Source of the DNA: C-114 sp963719285
Lineage (GTDB): Bacteria > Chloroflexota > Limnocylindria > Limnocylindrales > CSP1-4
NCBI GenBank assembly: GCA_963719285.1
Contig: CAVRBO010000001.1
Coordinates: 434,001-498,000 of the forward strand
DNA: 64,000 nucleotides
Direction: 5' to 3'
The notes under the pieces were generated by a model. That model ran no database searches, had not been told where the DNA came from, and saw only the letters and a list, made by a program, of their open reading frames with translations. A program made the position numbers and the translations under genes. Every line of letters begins with the position of its first letter. The first letter of the stretch is position 1. Shown here piece after piece: positions 23,885-32,753 of this stretch.

Positions 23885-25391
23885 TCTCGAACCCCAGGTC
23901 GGTGAGCTCCGCCCGGATGGCGTCCGCCCGCGCGTAGTCGCCGGCCGCTCGACGCCGGCTGCGTTCCGCCACGAGCGCCTCGACCTGGGGGTTCGGCGCG
24001 GGCGCGCCTGCGCCGTCGGGCGGGATCGACCTGCCGAGGTCGAGGCCCAGGATCCGGTCGGCGTCGAGGACGAGCCAGCGCCGCTCGTCGACGAGCAGGT
24101 CCGCCCGGACGGTGGACCGGACGACCGCGAGCGCCGTGGCCATGTCGAGATCGTCGTCGACCGAATCGACGAACCGCGTGTGGAAGCGCCGCCCGGAGTC
24201 ACTGAGCGGCGCCTCCGGCGCATGCGCCCGATCGCGGTCCGGCGGGTCGACCGCCTCGTCGCCGCCGTGACCCGTCGTCCCCTGGGCGATGCCGACCGGC
24301 CGCGGGCCGGCCGGCGGCGCCGTCAGCGGCCGCGGCGGGACCCACGGACCGCTGGACGGCGGGCGACCCAGCGAGGCGACGCGCTCCCGGAGCGACGCCA
24401 GACCGGCGGCGGCCGCGTGGACGCTCGCCCGCGAATACGCGAGCTTGTGCCGATAGCGGTTCTGGAGCGCCAGATAGCGGAACGCCAGCGGATCGATCCC
24501 GTCTGCCACGAGGTCGGTGATCCGCTCGAGGTTGCCGGCCGACTTCGCCATCTTCCGGCCGGCCTGGAGCAGGTGCTCCCCGTGGACCCAATGGTGGGCC
24601 GGGATCCGGCCACTGAGCGCGGCCGACTGGGCGATCTCGTCCTCGTGATGGGGGAAGACGTTGTCGACGCCGCCGGTGTGGATGTCGAACTCGGGACCCA
24701 GGTACCGGGTGGCCATCGCCGAGCACTCGAGATGCCAGCCGGGGAAGCCCTCGCCCCAGCGGACGGTGGGCCATGACAGGAGGCGGCCTTCGCCGGCCCG
24801 CTTCCAGAGTGCGAAATCGGCGGGGTCGCGCTTGTCCGGCTCGACCTCGTTCCGTGCCCCGGCCCGGAGCTCAGCCAGGCTGTTGCCCGACAGCATCCCG
24901 TAGCCCGGGAACGTGGCGACCGCGAAGTAGAGGTTGCCCGCCTCCGACAGGTAGGCGTGGCCCGCGTCCTGGAGGCGCTCGGCCAGGGCGATCATGTCGG
25001 CGATGTGGTCCGTCGCGCGGGGGAAGACGTGGGCGGGCAGGATGTTCACGAGCGCGGCGTCCGCGTGGAAGGCCGCCTCGTACGCGGCCGCGATCTCGGC
25101 CGGGGTCTTCGACTCCAGGCCGGCCGCGACGAGCATCCGGTCCTCGCCCCGGTCGAATCGCTCGTCGCGCAGGTGCCCCACGTCCGTGATGTTCTGGACG
25201 TGGAAGACCCGGAGGCCGTGGTACAGGAGCGTCCGGCGGATGAGGTCCGCGAGCAGGTAGCTCCGCAGGTTCCCGACGTGGGCGTAGCTGTAGACGGTCG
25301 GCCCGCAGCTGTACATCGCGACCCGACCGGGTTCGATCGGATCGACCGGCTCGATCTGGCGAGTGAGCGTGTTCCGGAGGCGCAGGGTCAC
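23835..25391 (-). CDS. cysS: Cysteinyl-tRNA synthetase
   Basis: This 518-residue class I synthetase charges tRNA-Cys. The zinc-binding Cys29 and the HIGH-type motif YSYAHVGN lie at residues 29-41. GWHLECSAM and HHEDEIAQS carry further zinc ligands, and KMAKS (near 280) is the KMSKS loop with Ala for Ser. A Pro/Gly-rich insertion of about 60 residues precedes the DALR region (FVDSVDDDLDMATALAVV), and the usual C-terminal helical domain ends the protein. GTG start. A TAGCAT hexamer lies about 40 bases upstream on the coding strand. It is convergent with, and overlaps, the glycosyltransferase gene by 50 bases. Confidence 0.94.
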   Translation of the reverse strand: MTLRLRNTLTRQIEPVDPIEPGRVAMYSCGPTVYSYAHVGNLRSYLLADLIRRTLLYHGLRVFHVQNITDVGHLRDERFDRGEDRMLVAAGLESKTPAEIAAAYEAAFHADAALVNILPAHVFPRATDHIADMIALAERLQDAGHAYLSEAGNLYFAVATFPGYGMLSGNSLAELRAGARNEVEPDKRDPADFALWKRAGEGRLLSWPTVRWGEGFPGWHLECSAMATRYLGPEFDIHTGGVDNVFPHHEDEIAQSAALSGRIPAHHWVHGEHLLQAGRKMAKSAGNLERITDLVADGIDPLAFRYLALQNRYRHKLAYSRASVHAAAAGLASLRERVASLGRPPSSGPWVPPRPLTAPPAGPRPVGIAQGTTGHGGDEAVDPPDRDRAHAPEAPLSDSGRRFHTRFVDSVDDDLDMATALAVVRSTVRADLLVDERRWLVLDADRILGLDLGRSIPPDGAGAPAPNPQVEALVAERSRRRAAGDYARADAIRAELTDLGFEITDDPDGSSRWRPSAR

Positions 25392-25491
25392 GGGTCCGTC
25401 CGCTGGGCTCGGGCAGGGGAGTCGATGCTACAGGGTCGAGCGCCGAGGGTACGGCGGAGCCTTCTCCGGGACCGCCCGTATACTCCGGGGC

Positions 25492-27104
25492 ATGTCGGCC
25501 TGGGGCACCCCCGAGACGCAGCCCACCCGGTACGCCTCTCGCCGACTTCGGTCTCCCTGGACATGGCTTGCGCTCGTGCTCGGGTTTGTCATCGTGGGCA
25601 CGATCGTCGCCCTCGGTGCCCCCACGCCGTCCCCGGTCAAGGGAGCCGGCACGGGGTCGGTCAGCATCCTCTCGGGCGAGCCCACCACGTTCGACCCGGC
25701 CGGCCAGAGTGATGTGGGTACCGCCGCGGTCACCGCCCAGATCTATGAGAGCCTGACCGCCTTCGACGCGAAGCTCGAGCTCCGACCAGCGCTCGCGGCG
25801 TCCTGGGACATCCTCGACGGCGGGACGCGGGTCGTCTTCCACCTCCGGCCGGGCCTGACATTCTCGGATGGGGCGCCCATCACGGCCGACGACGTGGTCC
25901 GAAGCTGGCTGCGGGTCGTGGATCCCGCCCGTCCGTCGCCGCTCGCCTCGCTGATGGGCGATGTCGTGGGGGCGGACGCCTATCTCCACGGCACGTCGCC
26001 CGACCCGTCCAGCGTGGGCCTCAAGGCCTCCGGGCAGGACGTGGAGGTCCGCCTCACCCATCCGGCCAGCCAGTTCCCGGCGATCGTCGCGAGCCCCACC
26101 TTCGGGATCGTGCCGGCCGGCACGCCGGATGGACGGGTCGCGAGCGGAGGCTATGTCCTGGCTTCGCAGACCGCGGACGAGGTCCAGCTCCAGGCGAACG
26201 ACAGGTACTGGGCCGGGCCACCCGCGATCGCCACCGTGCACCTCGTGACATCGCTCGGAGGCGCGAGCCCGATCGCGGCGTTCGCGGCGAACCAGATCGA
26301 CTACACCTCGATCAGCGGCTACGACGCGGAGTGGATCGCCTACGACCCGGCCCTTGGTCCGTCGCTCCGCTCCGTGCCATCGCTCTCGCTCGAGTACCTC
26401 GGCTTCGACGTCCGCCAGAAGCCGTTCGACGACGTGCGCGTGCGGCAGGCGTTCGCCCTGGCCGTGGACTGGGCGCGCATCGTCAAGTTGTCATCCCAGG
26501 GCACGACGGTTCCCGCCACGAGCATGGTCCCGCCGGGGATCCAGGGCCGCTCCGACCGTGACTTCAGCCAGCACGCCGATCCGGCCAGGGCGAAGGCGCT
26601 CCTGGCCGCGGCCGGCTATCCGGGCGGGGCGGGCTTCCCGACCGTCACCTACATCTCGGGCGGCACCGGCGTCGACGCCGGCATCCTCCGCCAGCTCAAG
26701 GATGTGCTCGGGATCACCGTCAAGTACGAGACGATGGACTTCGGGGACTACTTCGCCCGCCTTGCGACCGACCCGCCGGCCATGTGGTCGCTCGGTTGGG
26801 TGGCGGACTACCCGGGCCCGAACGACTTCCTCGGCGTCCTCCTGGGCACCGGCCAATCCAACGACTACGGCCACTGGAGCTCCTCCGAGTTCGACGCGGC
26901 GATCAGCCGAGGCGGGGGCCGCCACGGACCCGGCGAGCGATCCTCGCCGCGTACGAGAAGGCCGAGGCCGTGGTCCAGCGCGACGCGCCGGTCATCCCGC
27001 TGTCCAACGGGTCCGGCTGGGCGCTCGCCCGGACGGGTCTCCTGGGGGCCGCCGACAACGGCCTCGGGTTCATCCGGCTGGCCGGTCTCGCGTGGGCGCC
27101 GTGA
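25492..27104 (+). CDS. Peptide/oligopeptide ABC transporter substrate-binding protein, frame disrupted near the 3' end
   Basis: This SBP_bac_5-family protein has an N-terminal membrane anchor (about residues 23-43) and then the family hallmarks: EPTTFDPAGQSD, LTFSDGAPITADDVVRSWLR, VRQAFALAVDWARI and LGWVADYPGPNDF. Translation stays in one frame to about 26912. It continues sensibly in the +1 frame for a dozen codons (AEAGAATDPAS), then from about 26935 in the next frame (ILAAYEKAEAVVQRDAPVIP) to the stop at 27104. Two small indels are therefore present. The final frame overlaps the next start (GTGA), arguing that it is the true one. TATACT lies seven bases before the ATG. No permease or ATPase genes are nearby. 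Confidence 0.82.
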
Positions 27105-28555
27105 GGACCCACGCCGACGCGCGAAGCTTCGGCCGGCGCGCCCTCATCGCCCTGGTCAGCGCGACGCTCCTCCTCGGCTCGGTGGGGGTGGGGATCGCCG
27201 CGGCGGCCGAGGTGACCTTCGGCGCGGCGTCGGCGAGCTCGACGTTCGGGAAGTCGCTCACCTTCCGGCAGTCGATCGAGGTCGGCTCGTCGGCCGTGAC
27301 CGGGACCGAGATCCTGCTGCTCTTCCCGGGTGCCCTCGGCCCGGCCCTCATCGAGGTTCCCCAGGCGGCCCCGTTGGAGACCGGCAGCCGGCGACTCACG
27401 TACACGTGGGATCCGGCCAAGGACGGGCACATCGTGCCGAACACCGTGATCAGCGCGACGTGGCGGGTCACCACGGCCGACGGCGCCGTGACCGAGGGAC
27501 CGGCGCTCCGCTACCGCTATGCCGACGACGGGTACGACTGGCGGACCCGTGAGGGCAGCCTCGTGAGCATCCACTGGTACGAGGGCGACGCCGCCTTCGG
27601 GACGCGGGCGCTGGCGATCGCAGAGCAGGGCGTGTCGAATGCCGAGAAGCTCCTCGGGGTGACCGAGAAGGACCCGATCGACTTCTACGTCTACGCCGAC
27701 CAGGACGCGTTCTATGCCGCCCTCGGGCCGGGAACGCCCGAGAACGTCGGAGGCGAGGCCCACGCCGACATCCGGACGATGTTCGCGCTCATCACCCCGA
27801 GCGAGGTCAACCAGGCGTGGGTCAAGAACGTCGTGCCCCACGAGCTCACCCATCTCGTCTTCAACACGGCCGTGGACAACCCCTATCACTTCCCGCCGCG
27901 GTGGCTCAACGAGGGCCTGGCGGTCTACCTCGCGCAGGGCTATGTGTCGAGCGACCGCGACGCGGTCGCCAATGCCGGCGCGGATGGCACGCTCGCGCCC
28001 CTGTCGAGCCTCGCCGGCTCGTTCCCGAACGGCGACCGGTTCTTCCTCGCCTACGCGGAGAGCGTGTCGGCGATCGACTATCTCGTGAAGACGTACGGGA
28101 AGCCGGCTCTGGTCAAGCTCATCCGCTCCTATGCGCAGGGTCTGACCGACGATGAGGCGTTCACGGCGGCGCTCGGCGAGGACACCCGGGCGTTCGATGC
28201 GGCCTGGCGGGAGGCGCTCGGCGCGAAGCCGATGGCGAGCACCGGCCCGCAGCCCGCCCCGGCCGGACCTCTGCCGCCCGACTGGACCGGAGAAGCCCCC
28301 GGCCCGAGCCAGGCGGTAGCGGTGCCGCGCGCAACCGCGTCGCCGGCGTCCATCGCCCCCGACGCCTCCGCGCCAGCCCCGCCCAGTGCGAGCGCGGCCG
28401 ACAGCGCGAATGCCGGCGCCGGGACCGGGATCGCGATCGCCGTCGGAGCCGTCGTCGTCCTCGTCGTGGTGGTCGCCGGCGTCGCACTGGTGGCCCGCAG
28501 GCCCGATTCGTCCGGCGCTCCGCCCGGTGGGCCACCGGCCGCACCGCCCGGATGA
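27101..28555 (+). CDS. Secreted, membrane-anchored peptidase MA-like metalloprotease
   Basis: This 484-residue protein has an N-terminal signal sequence (ALIALVSATLLLGSVGVGIA), a beta-rich domain, and a zinc-peptidase module with VPHELTHLVF near residue 246 (HExxH). WLNEGLAVYLAQG follows, providing the third ligand Glu typical of gluzincin/peptidase MA-like families. An Ala/Pro-rich linker leads to a C-terminal transmembrane helix (about 446-468). The GTG at 27101 overlaps the preceding stop (GTGA). The active site faces outwards. Substrate unknown; cell-envelope turnover is a guess from context. Confidence 0.8.
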   Translation: MRTHADARSFGRRALIALVSATLLLGSVGVGIAAAAEVTFGAASASSTFGKSLTFRQSIEVGSSAVTGTEILLLFPGALGPALIEVPQAAPLETGSRRLTYTWDPAKDGHIVPNTVISATWRVTTADGAVTEGPALRYRYADDGYDWRTREGSLVSIHWYEGDAAFGTRALAIAEQGVSNAEKLLGVTEKDPIDFYVYADQDAFYAALGPGTPENVGGEAHADIRTMFALITPSEVNQAWVKNVVPHELTHLVFNTAVDNPYHFPPRWLNEGLAVYLAQGYVSSDRDAVANAGADGTLAPLSSLAGSFPNGDRFFLAYAESVSAIDYLVKTYGKPALVKLIRSYAQGLTDDEAFTAALGEDTRAFDAAWREALGAKPMASTGPQPAPAGPLPPDWTGEAPGPSQAVAVPRATASPASIAPDASAPAPPSASAADSANAGAGTGIAIAVGAVVVLVVVVAGVALVARRPDSSGAPPGGPPAAPPG

Positions 28556-29346
28556 CCCGCACCCGCGGCGCACCGCTGCGCTGGTACGGCGTCGCGAGCT
28601 GGCAGGTCACCCTGGGAGTGGCCCTCCTCGCCCTCGGGTTCCTCGTCGCCGCCCAGCTCAATTCGCAGGTGCCGCGGACCAGCTACACGAGCCAGGAGCG
28701 AGGCCCGCTCGTCCAGACCGCGCTCAGCCTCCAGGCGCAGCAGGACCAGCTCAAGCAGAGCCTGCTCGACCTGCGGACCCAGATCCAGGACGTGGAGGAT
28801 CGCGGTCCGGGGAGTGACGCGGCCGTCCGCCAGGTCAACGACGACCTCGCCAAGGCGCGCATCTCGGCGGGCCTGATCGCGCTGCACGGGGAGGGCCTCG
28901 TGATCCAGCTCGAGGATTCCACCGAGCCGGCCCCGCCCGACGCCAACGCGTCCGACCGCCGGGTCACCGCGGCCGACGTCCGTACGGTCGTCGAGGAGCT
29001 GTGGCTGGCCGGCGCCGAGGCGGTCGCGGTGAACGGGGAACGGGTGACCGGATCGTCGGCCATCCTCGACATCGGTGGGTCGGTCCTCGTCAACTCGGCG
29101 TACCTCGCGCCGCCGTATCAGATCGCGGCGATCGGATCCGCGGACCTGTACACGACGATGTCGAGCGCACCGTCCTTCGTCGACTTCATCCAGGTACGGG
29201 CGGGGTCGTCCGGGATCCGGATCTCGTTCGCCCAGCCGGCCGACGTGACGGTGCCCGCCTACGCCGGAGCGGTGAACCTCCGCTACGGCCGGCCGGTCCT
29301 GACCCCCCCGCCGATCACCTCGCCGTCCCCGAGCGTGGCGCCATGA
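28552..29346 (+). CDS. DUF881 family membrane protein (first copy)
   Basis: This 264-residue protein has one N-terminal transmembrane helix (about 18-38), a coiled-coil (ALSLQAQQDQLKQSLLDLRTQIQ), and the DUF881 fold with GLIALHGEGLVIQLEDS, VVEELWLAGAEAVAVNGERV and APPYQIAAIG. DUF881 proteins are found near division and cell-envelope genes in Gram-positives, but their role is unknown. It overlaps both neighbours by four bases (ATGA), part of an unbroken translational chain. Confidence 0.85.
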   Translation: MTRTRGAPLRWYGVASWQVTLGVALLALGFLVAAQLNSQVPRTSYTSQERGPLVQTALSLQAQQDQLKQSLLDLRTQIQDVEDRGPGSDAAVRQVNDDLAKARISAGLIALHGEGLVIQLEDSTEPAPPDANASDRRVTAADVRTVVEELWLAGAEAVAVNGERVTGSSAILDIGGSVLVNSAYLAPPYQIAAIGSADLYTTMSSAPSFVDFIQVRAGSSGIRISFAQPADVTVPAYAGAVNLRYGRPVLTPPPITSPSPSVAP

Positions 29347-30029
29347 GCAGGGGCCTCCGTGCCACCCGGAACAGCATCTCGGTCGCCCTGGTCGCCGTCC
29401 TCCTCGGCCTGCTCCTCGTCGTCCAGTTCCGTGCCCAGTCGTCGGGCAGCACCCTCGACACGTTGACCGCGACGGAACTCACGGATCTGGTCGCGAACCT
29501 CAATACGCGCAACGATCAGCTCCGGACGGAGATCGCCTCGACCCGGGCGCAGCTCGATGCCCTCACCGCGGCCCGGGCACGCGGCGACACCTCGCTTGGC
29601 CAGCTCCAGGCGGACCTCGCCCGGATCCGGGCCTGGGCGGGACTCCTGCCGGTCACCGGCCCCGGGATCCAGGTCACCGTGGCCGGCGGCATCCCCGGCA
29701 CGGCGGTCCAGGATCTGCTCAACGAGCTCCGCAACGCGGGGGCGGAGTCGTACGCCGTCGAAAGTGTCCGGATCGTGTCGGGCTCCGTCGTCGCCGGCCC
29801 GCCCGGCGCCATCTCGATCGAGGACACGCCGCTGGGCGACCCGTTCGAGGTGGACGCGATCGGCAACGCCGCCACGCTGACCGGCTCACTCACCCGCGCC
29901 GGGGGCATCGTCGCCCGCCTGAAGGCGACGTTTCCGGGGGTCGAGATCACGGTCACACCGGTCGACCGGCTCGAGCTCCCGGCCACCTCCCGCCCACTCG
30001 TGCCGAGCCATGGCCAACCCCGTCTCTGA
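29343..30029 (+). CDS. DUF881 family membrane protein (second copy)
   Basis: This 228-residue paralogue of the preceding gene has an N-terminal transmembrane helix (about 12-31), a coiled-coil (ANLNTRNDQLRTEIASTRAQ), then WAGLLPVTGPGIQVTVAGG, LLNELRNAGAESYAVESVRI and GDPFEVDAIGN. The start overlaps the previous stop (ATGA). Side-by-side DUF881 copies suggest a hetero-oligomeric envelope complex (inference). The 3' end overlaps the DUF951 gene by 20 bases. Confidence 0.85.
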   Translation: MSRGLRATRNSISVALVAVLLGLLLVVQFRAQSSGSTLDTLTATELTDLVANLNTRNDQLRTEIASTRAQLDALTAARARGDTSLGQLQADLARIRAWAGLLPVTGPGIQVTVAGGIPGTAVQDLLNELRNAGAESYAVESVRIVSGSVVAGPPGAISIEDTPLGDPFEVDAIGNAATLTGSLTRAGGIVARLKATFPGVEITVTPVDRLELPATSRPLVPSHGQPRL

Positions 30030-30282
30030 TACCCTGACCGGCCGGATGCCCCCCTCGACGATCCTCGAGCTGTTCCTTGGCGATGTCGTGCGCCTCAAGC
30101 GGCCACATCCGTGCGGCGGCGACACCTGGCTCGTCGACCGGCTCGGAGCCGACATCGGCCTGCGCTGCCGGGGATGCGATCGTCATGTGCTCATCGCCCG
30201 GCCCGTCCTCGAACGACGCTTCGCGGGCTTCGTGGAGCGGGGCGACCCCGCGATCACCGCCGCGCTGCGAGCCGTCCCGTGA
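30010..30282 (+). CDS. DUF951 (YyzM-like) small protein
   Basis: This 90-residue protein contains the DUF951 signature LGDVVRLKRPHPCGGDTW, then LGADIGLRCRGCDRHVLIARP, with three conserved Cys that may hold a metal. DUF951 proteins are typically about 60-70 residues; an internal ATG at residue 13 would give a length closer to that. Function is unknown in the family. It overlaps the DUF881 gene upstream and the MFS gene downstream (GTGA). Confidence 0.85.
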   Translation: MANPVSDTLTGRMPPSTILELFLGDVVRLKRPHPCGGDTWLVDRLGADIGLRCRGCDRHVLIARPVLERRFAGFVERGDPAITAALRAVP

Positions 30283-31748
30283 CCAGACGCGTCCCGCCGA
30301 AGGGCGACCCCACGGCGACCGGGAGCGGCGCGCTCGCCGTCCTCGCGAACCGGCCGTTCCTCCTGCTCTGGCTGTCACAGGCGGCCACGCAGATCGGCGG
30401 CAACATGGTCCTGTACGGCCTGACCGTCATCGTCTGGGAGGCGACCCACTCGTCCGCCTCGGTCAGCGCGCTCATCCTCACGTTCCTCGTCCCGGCCGTG
30501 CTGCTCTCGGCGATCGCCGGGGTGATCGTCGACCGGTTCGACCCGCGCATCGTTCTCGTCGTCACGAATGTGCTGCGGGGGATCGCGATCGGGGCGATGG
30601 TCCTGGCGGGCAACCAGCTCGTGTTCGTCTACCTGCTGAACATCATCGTGTCGACGGCCTCGACGTTCTTCTCACCGGCCGAGGCGGCGATGATCCCGCG
30701 CGTCGTGCCGCGTCATCAGCTCGTCGCGGCGAACGGCATCTTCACCGTGACTCTCAACGCGGCGTTCGCGCTGGGGTTCGCGCTGTTCGGGTCCCTGGCG
30801 GTGACCATCGCCGGTCCGCAGGGGCTCCTGCTCATCGTCGCCGCGCTCTATCTCATCGCTTCGGCATTCTGTGCGACGTTGCCGTCCCTCGACGAGCATG
30901 CAGAGGGGATGTCGCCGCTCCAGGCGGCACGAGACGCAGAGCATGCCGTGTCGTCCACCTTCGGCCAGCTGGCCGAAGGGCTTCGGTACATCCGCGACCA
31001 TCGGTCGATCGCCTGGAGCATCGTCTACCTCGGCGCGACCGCGTCGCTGGTCGGCGTGCTCGGCTCCCTCGGCCCGAGCTTCGCGAAACAGACCCTCGGA
31101 CTCGACTCGCGCGACATCGTCGTCGTGGTCCTGCCGCTCGGACTCGGCGTCGTCCTCGGCATCCTCGCCCTCAACAATTTCGGCCATCTCGTCCAGCGAC
31201 GGCGGTTGATCGAGGGTGGCCTCATCGTCCTCGGCATCCTCATCGCGATGCTCTCGATCGTCGGTTCGATCTCGCGCTTCCTGTCGGGCGTGAACGCGCA
31301 GGCCCAGCTGCCGCTGTCGAGCCTCGTCTCGACCCTGAGCATCGTCGTGTTCGTGGCGTTCCTGGCTGGCTCCGCCTACGCCGCGGTCGCGATCTCGTCC
31401 CAGACCCAGCTCCAGGAGGACCTGCCACCCGACGTCCGGGGGCGCGTGTACGGAGTCCTGTTCACGCTCATCTCGGTATCGAGCTTCGTCCCGATCATCA
31501 TCGTGGGACCGATCGCCGACTGGCTCGGGACGACGATGGTGCTGCTCGGCGTGGCCGCGATCCTGGCCGGGACCGGGGTCGTGTCGGTCATCTGGCGACG
31601 CCGGCCCGGGGCGCCTCCGTCGACCGGCGAGGCGGCCGCCCTGGCCCACACCGCCACGCAGGCTCCGGCCGAGCCGTTCGTCCTGACCCCGCACTCGCCG
31701 GGCATGCGCCCCGACGAGGTCCCGGGCGCCCAGGGCTCCGATGCGTAG
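30279..31748 (+). CDS. Major facilitator superfamily transporter
   Basis: This 489-residue protein has about twelve transmembrane helices in two halves separated by a polar loop near residues 200-235. The A-motif-like GVIVDRFDPR lies between helices 2 and 3, and FLLLWLSQAATQIGGNM opens helix 1. It belongs to the MFS_3/EntS-like efflux group; the substrate is unknown. A cytoplasmic tail of about 50 residues follows the last helix. The GTG start overlaps the DUF951 stop (GTGA). Confidence 0.85.
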   Translation: MTRRVPPKGDPTATGSGALAVLANRPFLLLWLSQAATQIGGNMVLYGLTVIVWEATHSSASVSALILTFLVPAVLLSAIAGVIVDRFDPRIVLVVTNVLRGIAIGAMVLAGNQLVFVYLLNIIVSTASTFFSPAEAAMIPRVVPRHQLVAANGIFTVTLNAAFALGFALFGSLAVTIAGPQGLLLIVAALYLIASAFCATLPSLDEHAEGMSPLQAARDAEHAVSSTFGQLAEGLRYIRDHRSIAWSIVYLGATASLVGVLGSLGPSFAKQTLGLDSRDIVVVVLPLGLGVVLGILALNNFGHLVQRRRLIEGGLIVLGILIAMLSIVGSISRFLSGVNAQAQLPLSSLVSTLSIVVFVAFLAGSAYAAVAISSQTQLQEDLPPDVRGRVYGVLFTLISVSSFVPIIIVGPIADWLGTTMVLLGVAAILAGTGVVSVIWRRRPGAPPSTGEAAALAHTATQAPAEPFVLTPHSPGMRPDEVPGAQGSDA

Positions 31749-31763
31749 GCGGGCGCGCCGCCG

Positions 31764-32753
31764 GTGACCCGGATCGCGGTGTTCTTCCTCGGGGGAACGA
31801 TCTCGTCGACGTTCGACCCGGTCGCCGGGGGGAACGTCCCCACCCTCGATGGCGACGCCATCCTCGCCCGGACGCCCGGCCTGGCCGATGTCGCGGACGT
31901 GCTCGCGATCGACCTGCCGAAGACCCCGGCCAGCCACCTGACACTCGGCCGGCTCCTCGAGATCGGCACGGCGATCCAGGCGGCGGCGGACGATCCGGCG
32001 GTCGACGGCATCGTCGTGGCCCAGGGGACCGACACGATCGAGGAGACGGCCTTCGCCTGGGATCTCGTCCTCACCACACCGAAGCCGGTGATCGTGACGG
32101 GCGCGATGCGCTCCTCCAGCGAGGCGGGCTACGACGGCCCGGCCAACCTGACCGACGCGGTGCGCGCGGCCGGGTCGCCGACCCTCCGCGGCGAGGGCGT
32201 CGTCGTCCTCCTGGCCGGTTCGATCCACGCGGCCGACGACGTGGCGAAGACCCATGCGAGCTCATTGACGACCTTCCAGAGCCCGAACTACGGGCCGCTG
32301 GGCTCGGTCGTGCGCGAGCGCGTGTTCGTCGCCCGGCACCGCCTCGGGCGGCGTCAGGTCGCGACGACCGTGGCGGCGGAACCGGTGGTCCTCATCACGG
32401 CGACGACGGGGATGGACGGCGCGCTCCTCGACGCGGCGGTCGCCCTCGGCGTCCGGGGCATCATCGTGGCCGCCACCGGGGCGGGCAATACGTCGGCCGG
32501 ACCCCTCGAGGCGGGGAAGCGCGCGATCGCGGCCGGGATCCCGGTGGTCCTTGCCACGCGGGCTCCGGCCGGACGGGCGGGCACGGGCTACGCGTTCCCG
32601 GGCGGTGGTGCGACCTGGGTCCGCGCCGGGGCGATGCTGGCCGGCACGCTCAGCGGGCTCAAGGCGCGCGTCGCGCTCTCGTACGGGGTGGGGGCGGGCC
32701 TGGCGGTTCCGGCGCTGGCGGCGATGCTGGCCGGGCCCGAGGAGGCCGGGTGA
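31764..32753 (+). CDS. L-asparaginase
   Basis: This 329-residue asparaginase/glutaminase-family enzyme converts asparagine to aspartate and ammonia. The first catalytic Thr lies in FLGGTISS near residue 12, and the second in VVAQGTDTIEET near residue 90. GAMRSSSEAGYDGPANL, ATGAGNTS and the late Gly-rich segment match the family. There is no signal peptide, so it is cytoplasmic. GTG start. Its stop overlaps the start of the amidohydrolase gene (GTGA). Confidence 0.9.
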   Translation: MTRIAVFFLGGTISSTFDPVAGGNVPTLDGDAILARTPGLADVADVLAIDLPKTPASHLTLGRLLEIGTAIQAAADDPAVDGIVVAQGTDTIEETAFAWDLVLTTPKPVIVTGAMRSSSEAGYDGPANLTDAVRAAGSPTLRGEGVVVLLAGSIHAADDVAKTHASSLTTFQSPNYGPLGSVVRERVFVARHRLGRRQVATTVAAEPVVLITATTGMDGALLDAAVALGVRGIIVAATGAGNTSAGPLEAGKRAIAAGIPVVLATRAPAGRAGTGYAFPGGGATWVRAGAMLAGTLSGLKARVALSYGVGAGLAVPALAAMLAGPEEAG

